Below, piece after piece: positions 36,492 through 47,600 of a DNA stretch of 64,000 nt. Under the pieces are notes generated by a model that saw nothing but the letters and a program-made list of their open reading frames with translations, ran no database searches and was not told the DNA's origin. Made by a program: the position numbers and the translations under genes. The DNA is from Salvia splendens (taxonomy: Eukaryota; Streptophyta; Magnoliopsida; Lamiales; Lamiaceae), in assembly GCF_004379255.2 (NCBI RefSeq), contig NC_056035.1:39002773-39066772 (forward strand). The letters run 5' to 3'. Each line of letters opens with the position of its first letter. Position 1 is the first letter of the stretch.

Positions 36492-36957
36492 TGATACGAC
36501 CCTCACCAATAGAGCTCCGCTCGACGACGAAGAAGCAGAGCTGCATGAGCCCATGCAGCTAGATGAGTCCAAAGAAGGAGAGAAGAGGGAGACGAAGGCA
36601 CGAGGCCGACCCAAGAACCGATGGTCCAAGAAAGATCGACCAAAGAGGGCAGCTTCTCGGCCCGCCAAGTATCGGGACCTCGTCAGCTATTAGAGATAGA
36701 CATGCGTGGTGTTCATTTTGATTTCTTTTTGAGTTATTTCCTTATTTTTCATTAATCCTTTTCCTTTTAAGATTGAGTCAAGTCTTTTGGGTCTCTATAA
36801 ATACCATATAACCCCATAGATAGTCATTGAGAATTAAAGGAATAAACACAAGGAATAAACACTTTTTTTCTCATCTTCAAGCTCTCCGTTCTTTTTTTAT
36901 TCCTAATTGTGCTACAACGTGTGCTCTAAACTCTCGGTAGGATCGTTGTTCCTATCA
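36492..36957 (+). repeat. 3' LTR of the chromovirus-like element
   Basis: This 466-bp repeat runs from TGATACG to CCTATCA, preceded by the purine tract AAGGGAGAGGGAG. It contains a TATA box (TATAAATA, about 36,795-36,802) followed by an A-rich leader. Confidence 0.85.
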
Positions 36958-37678
36958 CAAGTTCTGGCTCGCCTCCCTTTCAAACTTGAACATTTTTATA
37001 TATAAAAAAAATCCACTTACACAAACTACTTCATGATAAAGTATAAGAATTAATTATTTTCACATGGGATTTTTGAGGTCCTTATAGGGAGTACTTTTTA
37101 ATTTTGATTTATAACAATCTCAAGTTAAGGATTCTAGAAAATCCGATAAATAAAGTCAATGAAATGCTGTAAAACGTTAATAGTAAACAAATCTATTACT
37201 AAAACATAAAATTGCATAGAGAATACAAAAGTACAATTACGTGTTGCCATTTTTCAAATAACGTATAAATTTTCCTTATTTAACCTTCAATTACAAGTAC
37301 AAATTTTTTTTTCCCTATGAAAAATATGAACTCTCCCTTTTGAGTCTATCCCTGAAAAATATTAATATTCTAATTTTGAAAACTATTTTCTCTCTAATAA
37401 GGCGAGACTCATTCTCTTTTAATAATACTTTAAAAAATTTTGATCGGAAGCTTCTTTATAGGTTCTAGAAAATCAGTTGGGGCCGGTCTGATCAAATCGG
37501 GCCGGGCTTCTATGAAAAGTATTACTTGTGCAATTTGTGAAAAATGAAAATGCAGTACCATGAGATAGGGGGTGAATGATTTCTAATACTTATGAGCTTA
37601 GACATTCGTTCATATATGATGATATAGTATTTGATTAAAAATTGTACCCAATAATAAGATTTTAGCGTGGCTACTAAT

Positions 37679-37977
37679 TACTCTCTCCATCCACGAAAAA
37701 TAGAGCACATTTGTCATTTTTTGTTGTCCACGAAAAATAGAGCACATTTGCCATTTTTGGTTGTCCACGAAAAATAGAGCACATTTTAAAAAGGAAAGTT
37801 TTCAACAACTTCTCTCTTACTCTTTTCTCTTCTCTCTTACTAATAATATAGACCCCACATTCCATTAACACTACTTTTCTCTTACTTTCTTCCCTTCTCT
37901 CTTACTTACTTTACCAATTTCACATTAAAACTCGTGTCATTCATAATGTGTCCTATTTTTCGTGGACGGAGGGAGTA
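37679..37977. mobile_element. Stowaway-like MITE (about 299 bp)
   Basis: The ends TACTCTCTCCATCCACGAAA and TTTCGTGGACGGAGGGAGTA are inverted with TA duplication. The 5' part repeats a unit containing CCACGAAAAATAGAGCACAT three times. Confidence 0.8.
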
Positions 37978-38025
37978 TCTACTTTCTGGAGGTATCTTTT
38001 CATTTTCAGCCTTCCTGTAAAAGTA

Positions 38026-38260
38026 TGGGCCATATTCCTAAATCTGAGGCCCAAGTTAAGCCCAATAAAATTGGGTTATGGGGTTTCTATATCTTTTTTA
38101 TATAAACAGAAGATGTATTAGGCTTTCTATTTCTAATATCAAGAAAAAATGGGCCATGAGCCTAAATATAAGGCCCAAGTTAAAGCCTAATAAACATTAG
38201 TTTTTCTTTTCATTTTAAGTTTTATTCGGCTTTCAATTTCTAATTTCAATTTATAACACA
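38026..38260 (+). repeat. Degenerate direct duplication, period about 124 bp
   Basis: The words GGGCCAT, AGGCCCAAGTTAA, GCCTAATAAA and GGCTTTC-ATTTCTAAT occur in the same order at about 38,026 and 38,150. The origin is unknown. Confidence 0.65.
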
Positions 38261-39766
38261 CTATAATTTAAATAAGATACTAAACCGTTAAAATAGATTA
38301 TTAATTGATAATAATAATAATAATAATATATTTTTGTATATATACATTCGCTATATGTCATATAGTCAATATCTGTCGCTAATAGGTATATACCAAATTT
38401 TTGGAATACCGTGGCATACATAAATTTATATAGTTATTGTACTGATATTTTTCGATAGTGTATCATATTGTACCGAAAATAAAGGTATACAAAATATTGA
38501 TAATTTTCAATAACTTTTCCTTATGATAGGTGTAATATACCGGTATTTCAGTATTTTTTTCCCTCCCTTGATATATTGCTCTAAAAGTTATTGGTCATTA
38601 CTAAGTATTTAATTCCCGGTCCCTACAAATTTGGGTATCTCTTAGGAAATTTTCACTTTGTTTTTCTCGTTGATGCTACTCTGTGTAAACATTATATAAT
38701 TATATTGAATATTTGTGTTAGGATGTGACCTATTATGATGGATATAAGATTCTCTAAAATGGACAATATTATGCAAATATAGACATATTTGTGCACACAA
38801 GTGCAAATGTATGACATGTAACCGAGATGACTTTTATAAATCATAACCATTATATATAAAATATTTTCTGTCGTTGTAATTGATCTATTATTGCAACCAA
38901 TTTTAATTATTTTTCTTGTCGCATACGTAGCGCCACTTGTTATATAATACGAGTACTAATATATTAATATTAATATGACCATACAAGCACTATAAAAATC
39001 TTTATATTGAATAATATATTTTGCACCTTTCCTGCGTGCAAGTTTGATACCGTAGCTGTTTGTTAATGATCTAATTATTAATTTCAACGATTTATTCAAA
39101 AAAATAAAATTTTAATTATGTAGTCATGACAGATAATGAGAAATTCTTGACGTTGGCCTATTATTTACAGGAATAACTGCAGCCCTTTGTATTTAGTTAT
39201 TTAACTAACATTGCCGTCATTTAAAAATAATAATATAAAAAGAAAATAAAACTGATGATTCATGAAATTTAATTTATTCGGTTTTGTTGTTATCATAGTT
39301 TAACCACGGGGTAGAAATCTAAAATAGAAACAATCTGGTTTTGGCATTAACTAATTTACAATTTTGTCAATGTTTCTGAAGGTAAAATAAAAAGTTGATT
39401 TAGTCAACCTCTCAGAAAATTAGGCTTATTTCACATTTAACTTTGAATCGGTTATAGTAAATGAGGATTTTAGATCAATAATATAATAAATCACTATTCA
39501 TCAAATTTTATAATTTATACGACAAGAAAAAAAATATTAGTCTAACTCAAAATCTATTTTCATGTATGACATTTTTGACATTTTCTTTTACTTTATATTA
39601 ATTTTTATTTTAATATTTTCATTTTCAGTACCATTTTCGTTTTATGTATATCTATTTCATAAGAGAGAGAACCACCACTTCGAGTGTACTTGATTCGTTC
39701 AAGTGTGTTGTATTCCTCAAAAGAAGTCGTTAAAGTCTATGGCAAATTATTGCTCGTCGTGGCACA

Positions 39767-40015
39767 TACTATCTCCGTCCTAAAAAAATAGAAACATATG
39801 AAACGACACGAGTTCTAATGCCTAATTGGTTAAGTAAGAAAGAGGAAAAGAAAATGAGTAAAGTAATAGAGAGGAAGAGAAAAAGTAGTGGAACTAATGT
39901 TATGGAATTATGGGGTCCAGACCCTAAAATACAAAGATTTAAAAGTTTCTATTTTTAAGGGATATCCTAAAATGAAATTAAATAGTTTCTATTTTTTTAA
40001 AGGACGGAAGTAGTA
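39767..40015. mobile_element. Stowaway-like MITE (about 249 bp)
   Basis: The ends TACTATCTCCGTCCT and AGGACGGAAGTAGTA are nearly perfect inverted repeats with TA at both sides. The arms (AAAATAGAAAC and GTTTCTATTTTT) continue the inversion. Confidence 0.75.
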
Positions 40016-40753
40016 CTACTTAAAAGGAATTAAATTTATTAGAGTGTCAATTCTCTCTATCTTGAAAAAGACATAAATAACCATAGTCCGAAGGATATTT
40101 TGGCTAAAAACCGTAAAAGTCTTTCCAACAATATTATATTAATGTCAAGACACGGTTAGAGATGTTTTTAAAGAATAAAAACAGCAGATAATATCAATGC
40201 AATGTAATGCCATGGACTAAAAATATGGATTTTTATCTTACTCTTAATAGTATGCCTCATTTAACCTGAAAAGGTTTTGTGTGTCATTTAAACGTGATTG
40301 ATTTTGTGATTTTTCCTTTGGATTATAGTTCAATTTGCATTTATTAATATTTCTTTTGCTACATGGAGTATTAATTAGTACTCCATTTACTACTAATACA
40401 TTAGGAAAACAAGTGTTTTGCTAGACAGCAAAAATATGTTTACTCTTTTTTAATCGTAGCCCACCGTATTGGAAAAAAAGTGGAATCCCACCATAATCAT
40501 AGACATTATATTTGAAATTAGTGCTCTAGCACCTAGTTTCAAATTTTCAATAACATACAATGTCTCAGTTTTTATATTACATCAGAAAGGTAAGGCCCAT
40601 AATTCATTATTTCAGAATTTGTGAAAACAATTATACGCTAAATGCCAAATTAAATTTTTGCATGTGTACTCCATTTAAGAACCATATATTTTCTTGAGTT
40701 ATGCTTAATATTTAAAATAGGATTTCATATACATACATACCCATATTCTCCAT

Positions 40754-41016
40754 TACTCCATCCGTCCCTGAAAATTTATCACATTTCATTTTCTGCATTC
40801 GTTTTGAAAAAATAATAGTAATAAATAGTTAAAGTGGAGATAATGTAAAGTAAGAGAGATAATAATGTAGAGAAGAGTCTTACTTTACTCTCTCTTCTCA
40901 ACATTATATCTATCTTACTTTACTCTCTCTTCACTTTAACTATTTATTATCATTTTTCCAAAACGAGTGCAAAAGTTGAAATGTGACAAATTTTCAGGGA
41001 CGGATCGGAGGGAGTA
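40754..41016. mobile_element. Foldback Stowaway-like MITE (about 263 bp)
   Basis: The termini TACTCCATCCGTCCCTGAAA and TTTCAGGGACGGATCGGAGG-GAGTA are inverted. Most of the interior is also inverted: AATAGTTAAAGTGGAGATAA on the left faces TTCACTTTAACTATT on the right. The whole element can therefore form one long hairpin. Confidence 0.8.
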
Positions 41017-42260
41017 TTTTTTTTCAAATTATATGTCGGAAATGTTGGGTATTTAACATAATAAACTACTGTTAAATGCACTCAAATGTGCTGACTAGTT
41101 TGTTAAAAAATATTATAACATGTGTCACTTTCAGTTTCCTGAGAAGCATAGCTTGATTTCAATTAACGACTTATATCACTTTTTAAATCAAGGTTTCATC
41201 AATATATTTTTCTAATCGAGACCATAATAATATTTACAATATTAGAAATGAACCTAACTAATAACTAAATATTGTTTTCAAATCTAAACCGATCACATTT
41301 AAATTCAGACAACTATTGACGAATGTCATATTTAATTAATGTGAGGAATTTTTATCGCTTATTTTCGATTAATTTTTTCATGCAACTGTATAAATATGTA
41401 TATTAAAAACGTAAAGTCATTAGGTAGTCAAAATTGATTTTATATAACGTATACTTACAGTATAGTCACACATTGAAATTATTTGACTTTCAAATATGAA
41501 CAAAATAGTAAAGTTATAAGGTTTCACATTGATGAATTTCAATAGTATTGAGATGAGTTTCGTGACTTCTTCCAAATGAAACTGCTGAGAAATGTGCTGC
41601 TGATCAAAATCACAGCCCACATAATTTAATGTACTAGAAATATAATATTTCTGGATTACCCACCCATTTTAAAGCCAGCCAATTAAGCAACCACTCAATT
41701 TAAGTATTAGTATGATTAAAAATTATATAGCCAGCCCATTTTGACCTCTTATAATATTCGCACACCTTAACTGTCACCCCACCCCCAAAAGTGGTAAAAT
41801 TAATGTTAGCATTATTATTTAATGTCAAATATTGAAAGCAAAGCACTAAATCATGGATTTGGCTAGGTCAATCTTTTATTTCTATTTTTCCCATAACTAC
41901 AACCTAGAGGAACAAATTAACATAAAATATTTTTAAAAAGTACATAAAATCTAGAGGATAAATTAGTAGTATAATTCGATTCATGTCAACAAATCTATAC
42001 AGTAGTCTAACCATAAATCAGTACTTGTATATGGACTTAGTAAATGAGATAACCCATGACCAAGTGACTTAATACAGGCAGCCATATTCACTTGACTTGA
42101 GTGTGATTAGCTCAACACGTTCATTAATTTAAACAAAAAATGTGATCTTCGAATCAATCTACAAATAATTAATCGAGGCCATCGATATATGTTACCAATG
42201 ACTAAAAAATGAAACAGTGGATCTTGGCATTTCACTTCTCACATTACCATCATGTATGCC

Positions 42261-42268
42261 TATAAAAA
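42261..42268 (+). promoter_or_regulatory. TATA box of the CYP716A gene
   Basis: TATAAAAA lies 58 bases before the start codon, in a fitting position for a short leader (ACTACATTTTCCCCTCAATC). No other convincing core element was seen. Confidence 0.6.
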
Positions 42269-42325
42269 AGCTCCAACTCCCTCACCAAATCCTCACACAA
42301 ACTACATTTTCCCCTCAATCAAAAA

Positions 42326-44569
42326 ATGGAGCTCTTCTACGTCTGCCTCCTCTCCGCCTTCGTCGTCGCCGTCTCCCTCTCCCTCCACTTCCTCCTCTTC
42401 CGGACCAAGCCGGCCGCGTCCGGCCTGCCTCCAGGCCGGACGGGTTGGCCAGTCATTGGAGAGAGCCTCGAGTTTCTCTCCACCGGCTGGAAGGGCCATC
42501 CGGAGAAGTTCATCTTCGACCGGATCGCCCGCTACTCCTCCTCCGTCTTCCGCACCCACCTCTTCGGCGAACGCGCGGCAGTCTTCTGCGGCGCGTCCGG
42601 AAATAAATTCCTGTTCTCGAACGAGAACAAGCTCGTCCGGGCGTGGTGGCCGGCGTCGGTGGACAAGGTGTTTCCGTCGTCGTCGTCGTCGTCATCGTCG
42701 CAGGAGGAGGCGATCAAGATGCGGCGGATGCTGCCGAACTTCTTCAAGCCGGAGGCCCTGCAGCGCTACGTCGGGATCATGGACCACATCGCGCGGCGCC
42801 ACTTCGCGGACGGGTGGGAGGGGAAGGACGAGGTGGTGGTGTTCCCGCTCACGAAGAGCTACACGTTCTGGCTGGCGTGCAAGCTCTTCGTGAGCGTGGA
42901 GGACCCGGCCCACGTGGAGCGGCTCGGGGGGCCGTTCGAGAAGCTGGCGTCCGGGCTGATCTCGGTCCCCGTGGATCTGCCCGGGACGCCATTCAATAAG
43001 GCGATCAAGGCGTCTAATTTTATTAGGAAGGAACTACTCGGCATTATAAAGCAGCGGAAAGTGGACCTTGAAGACGGTTCGGCTTCGGCCACGCAGGATA
43101 TATTGTCGCACATGCTGCTGACGAGCGACGAGAGTGGGAAGTTTATGCATGAGTTGGATATTGCTGACAAGATTTTGGGGCTGCTCATTGGTGGACATGA
43201 TACGGCTAGCTCTGCATGCGCCTTTGTTGTCAAATATCTAGCTGAGCTGCCTGAGATTTATGAGGGAGTCTACAAGGGTATGTTTTACTCTCTCTCTCTC
43301 ACACACACTACATGTGCTTAGGCGGTCTTGTTCCGATTCCGGTTCTAACGTTTTTGAACTACGAGTTGGCAATTAGTAGCTGGTCTTGATTCAAAATCGA
43401 CAAAACATGGCAAAAACTGAGAAAATCGGGATATGCTAAAAAAATATCTGGCAGTTCTGAATTGAAATTGAAAGCGCTCAGTTTCGGTTCAAAAATAAGA
43501 CTGCTGAATATCTTCGGTGGAACTGAAATCGGTTGTTTTTGAACCGATGGCACTTATAACACATACTATTATGATCCGGAAAAAATAGGTTTATTAGTAA
43601 TATAAAATTGGATTTTAGTAGTAATTAGGATTTAATGGATTTTTGGAGACTTTCAGGTTAAATATTTTGATTAACTAAACTTAATATGTCAAAATAGAAT
43701 TTTTGCTATCTTATAAACTTAATGTGAGATATACTCCATGAATTAATGTCAAAATTGGTTAATAAATGTCAACAGAATATGAGTTTTGTGAGTGTATAAA
43801 TGTGTACTTAATTAATTCCTCGTGACAAAAGTAGGCAAAATATTTCTTATTAAGACAGCGGCCGGCTTCACATAGTCAACAAAACCTTTTTTTAATTAAT
43901 ATCTTAGTCTCAAAGTTTATTATTATTTTTTTTTACTATGTTGAAGTAATTGACATAATTATTGTTTTTCTGCAGAACAAGTGGAAATTGCAAATTCGAA
44001 AAAGGAAGGAGAATTGCTAAATTGGGATGATATCCAAAAAATGAAATATTCATGGAATGTAGCATGTGAGGTTTTAAGACTTGCGCCGCCACTTCAGGGT
44101 GCTTTCAGAGAAGCATTGTCCGATTTCATGTACAACGGATTCACTATCCCCAAGGGCTGGAAGGTAATTTCACATTTTCATTAAATATACACTTAATAAT
44201 AATACCCACCCATTGTCGTACTTGATATGATTTTCTAACTATTCCATACTCATATGTGTTACATTACAGATCTATTGGAGTGCGAACTCAACACACATCA
44301 ACCCGGAGTGCTTCCCCGATCCTAAGAAGTTTGACCCATCGAGATACGAGGGCTCGGGGCCCGCGCCCTACACTTTTGTCCCCTTCGGGGGAGGGCCGAG
44401 GATGTGCCCCGGGAAGGAGTACGCTCGGCTGGAGATCTTGGTGTTCATGCACCACCTCGTGAGGAGATTTCGGTGGGAGAAAATCATCCCAGATGAGAAA
44501 ATTGTCGTGAATCCGATGCCAATTCCGGCCAAGGGATTGCCTATCCGTCTTTACCCGCGCAAAGTTTGA
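42326..44569 (+). CDS. Cytochrome P450 of the CYP716A subfamily (probable triterpene C-28 oxidase)
   Basis: CYP716A enzymes typically oxidise C-28 of beta-amyrin, alpha-amyrin or lupeol in three steps to the acid, in the ER. Exons: 42326-43277, 43976-44163, 44270-44569. Junctions are GT-AG and in phase, giving 479 residues, the usual length. The N-terminal membrane anchor is about residues 1-27. The proline-rich hinge and [20 protein letters not shown] are typical of the subfamily. The I-helix motif is GGHDTAS (289-295), the ExxR motif is EVLR (349-352), and the haem loop is [11 protein letters not shown] with Cys426. The ending [13 protein letters not shown] is also characteristic. A run of eight Ser (about residues 115-122) is encoded by a TCG repeat. 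The first exon is strikingly GC-rich up to about 42,985 and ordinary after that. Substrate and regiospecificity cannot be read from sequence alone. Confidence 0.92.
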
Positions 44570-47500
44570 ATGCTCTTCGCCTGCCTATTTAGTTGTTTTG
44601 TTGTTTGTATTAAAATCTCTTCTATATTGAAATGTCAAAACTAAATCAAGAGAATGATTTATTCTCTCTCTCTCCAGCATTTTTGTGTTGTGGTTGTGTA
44701 AGTTGAAATCAAACAAGTAGAAAAAATTAATTGTCCCATTATTTATTACGTACGTACTCTCCGTCTTTAATTGTCTCATTTAGAATAACACATAGCTTAA
44801 GAGATGCGAAGAAATATAAATGCAAAATTCCAGTAGAGTATGAAATTCAATTTTACATATTAATCTTATATTATAATGTAAATACAATGAATTAGTGAAA
44901 TATGGAATGTAATTAATTTTATTTATAATAAAAGTTAAATAAAGGTAGAGCCTTTCTTTTGAATAATATATTTAGAGTAATGTGAAGTGAGGCGAGGCTT
45001 AAATAATTATTCAAATTTGTGCTATAATAAATGTCTTTAAAAAAGGAAACGTGTCATATTATGTGTCTGAAAGTAAATACACGTCATAAGATTAATGAAA
45101 CGAATATTTTGTTTTTAGAATAAATAAATCATTAACTAAGAAATGATGATTCATCCAAATTGTGATGTAGTTACAAAATTTATTTAAATTTGACAAATTA
45201 AATTAGATTCCGCCAACAATATAATTAGGTCAAACTCGAAATTTTTATTATTCTACTTTGGATAGGATTGAATCATTGAATAGTAGAGGTTAAGAAAAGG
45301 AATAAAGACGTGTGAGACGAGGCCTATCATCAAGTCATGATAGAGTTGTTTTAACTAAATTATGTAAAGTTGAGAGTTTTAAATTAGTGAAATTAATTTA
45401 ATATTATAACAAACATGAGACTTTGTGATTTGGAATCTCGAATTCAACATCAACTAAGCCCTCCATCTTTGACACTACATGTCACTAATCCTAAATAAAT
45501 ATTTTATCTCTCTCTCTCTTTGATCGACCTTGATCCTTTATTTTAATGAATTAATTATTGAATTCTTCATATATGTGTATTCGAATCACTGTTTTTAGTG
45601 GTTGGTTTAGTCCCACTCATTCATTTTAGTATGAAAGGAAGAAAATTAAGAGAAATTTAAGGATTAATTAATTAAAATAGATGTTCAACTCAGCCAACCA
45701 TGTACATATGCAAGTAAACCTACCAAACGTTTTGTCCATGTTTAAATACTAATTCTTGACCATTTTCGTGGGGGAAACGCGACAATAATTTGAAAATATT
45801 TATATAAAATGTAGAATACGATTTTATGATCTTGATGGATATACATATAATTGTTTGAATTGATCAAATTAATTAGGATATGCAAATTAATTGTTTGAAA
45901 CTGTACGAACTCAAGTTTTGACTTGTAAAAACAAAAAAAGTTGAAAAAACATCCAAAAACTGAAAAAAAAAACATTCAAAAATCAGTATTTTGAACCAAA
46001 ATCAGAACCAGAACCGATGGCATCCTTAGAATCTAAGTACACAGAACCGATGGCATCCTTAGAATCTAAGTACACATGTACATGGTTGCATCAAATGTCT
46101 CTCTGCAAAGAAAAGGTTAATATGGGATAACATAAACATACAAACGTAGTATAAGCAACTTATGGAGTCCTATTAGGCTTCTAAATAGCTTAATTTGCTA
46201 ACTTATCAACTCTGCATATAAAAAATATCAACACGATAATATTAATATATCAATACAAATCTAGTTAACATACTTAATTTGTGTTGCCATATTAATACCA
46301 TTATTAAATTTGATTGCACCATTTGGATATGCACAAAAGAAAACCATGTTATGGAATATCTAAAAAGTATTGATTTTAATTAATTTATTTTTTGTTCTTG
46401 TATTTTTCTCACTTTAATTTTTTTTTCTAGACGCCCTAAGCATAGTTTTATTTATCATTAATTATGAGATTCCGTAACGTGATCCAGAAAATGTTAATTA
46501 TCTAGCTAGTATAGTCTTTTTATTTTATTTGTATTGGCAGCGAGAAATATTGATTTTGCTAGAATGCACATGCATATGAGTTGTGATCTTTATAATTTTT
46601 TAGTTCAAATATCAAGGTCCAATTTATTTTATGAGATAGTATAAGACTAATAATACTATTGAGGTCAATTTTCAGATCCGTAATCATCTCGGACTTTTTT
46701 CATGTATATTTAGTCATTAATATACTTTAGAATTGTCATACATTAATAGTTTGATAGGAGAGGTTCAAATAAAATTCTTTATGATGATATTTATTTAAAA
46801 ACTTGATACTCATTTTGAACTTTTGTCGATGTGAATGCAATAAGGTGTTTTTACATTCTCGGAATAATAAAATTTTTATTTTTATCAATCATTATGCCTA
46901 TAGTTATCGATTAAAACAATATATTATAAGTAAGCGAGACCAGTACACCACCACATAAGGTGAGAAATATAATACTACATCATACACAAACGGGATTGAA
47001 CCTTAGATCTTTCGCTAGAGAGGGTCTTATAGCGTCTTAGATTTACCACTCGTAATAACTCGCGGGAATACGAAGGGGCTCAAGCTCATAAGTCTATAAC
47101 TCTCGCCAATATATATTAGGAATAATAACGCTACAAAACAATTTTCAAATGAATATTAAAAAAAATAGGCACTCCAAGAATCAAATACGTATTTGCATTC
47201 ATTGAGTAAGAGAGATGCACCCACCTTAGATCGTCAGGATCAAGAGCTTGATTATTTACAGGAGATGCATTACCTTATTTTATGAAGAGCAAAAGCAATA
47301 CATATATTTATTTCTCTTTTATTCATGGATTTTATGTGCTTGTCAATATTTATAACGTAAAATGCATAAATACACATGAGATCTATATTACCACTAAAAA
47401 TAGTACTCTTAAATCCACAGTTAAAAATCAAAACAAAGCAGTAATTATCGTAAACTTCCTCTCCTCAGCTCTAGCCCAGGAAAGAAATTTAGCCTAGTCA

Positions 47501-47600
47501 TCATACATACATACATAAACCTGACACAAAATCAGTCACCTTTTTCCAAATTCTTAATTATATGTTGTTTTTTTCAACACTTATAATTTGTTTCTCTGCA
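44570..47600. other. Intergenic region between CYP716A and the first Raf-like kinase
   Basis: It is AT-rich with no supported gene. A CT-rich stretch just after the P450 is probably its 3' UTR. A perfect 33-bp tandem duplication lies at about 46,009-46,074. The last 200 bases should be the 3' UTR of the minus-strand kinase. Confidence 0.45.
46009..46074 (+). repeat. 33-bp unit repeated twice in tandem
   Basis: The unit starts CAGAACCGATGGCATCCTTA at 46,009 and again at 46,042. The word TGAACCGATGGCA also occurs in intron 1 of the P450 (about 43,539-43,551), so both may be remnants of one repeat family. Confidence 0.75.

Larger units (their letters stand above)
31869..36957 (+). mobile_element. 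Degenerate Ty3/gypsy (chromovirus-like) LTR retrotransposon
   Basis: The ends are TGATACG and CCTATCA, with a matching target duplication CAAGT at 31,864-31,868 and 36,958-36,962. The intact 3' LTR is 36,492-36,957. The 5' LTR survives only as about 31,869-32,142, so the rest of it, the primer site and the start of gag are lost. The polyprotein is split by frameshifts and stops and by an inserted MITE. The visible LTR differences (substitutions and indels within the first 60 bases) indicate an older insertion than the Tat-type element nearby. Confidence 0.9.
36963..42325. other. Gene-free AT-rich region upstream of the CYP716A gene
   Basis: It holds three MITEs (37,679-37,977; 39,767-40,015; 40,754-41,016), a degenerate 124-bp direct duplication near 38,026-38,260, and a 57-bp segment at 37,242-37,299 also found in the decayed LTR element. 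No open frame over 70 codons and no recognisable domain is present. The last few hundred bases should be the P450 promoter. Confidence 0.5.

Noticed and set aside
42217..43233. Several long Arg/Ser/Pro-rich frames on both strands in CYP716A exon 1
   Set aside because: They are by-products of the GC-rich codon usage of the true P450 frame.
44752..44790. TACTCTCCGTCTTTAATTGTC, resembling a Stowaway end
   Set aside because: No second inverted end was found at a suitable distance, so it is at most a fragment.
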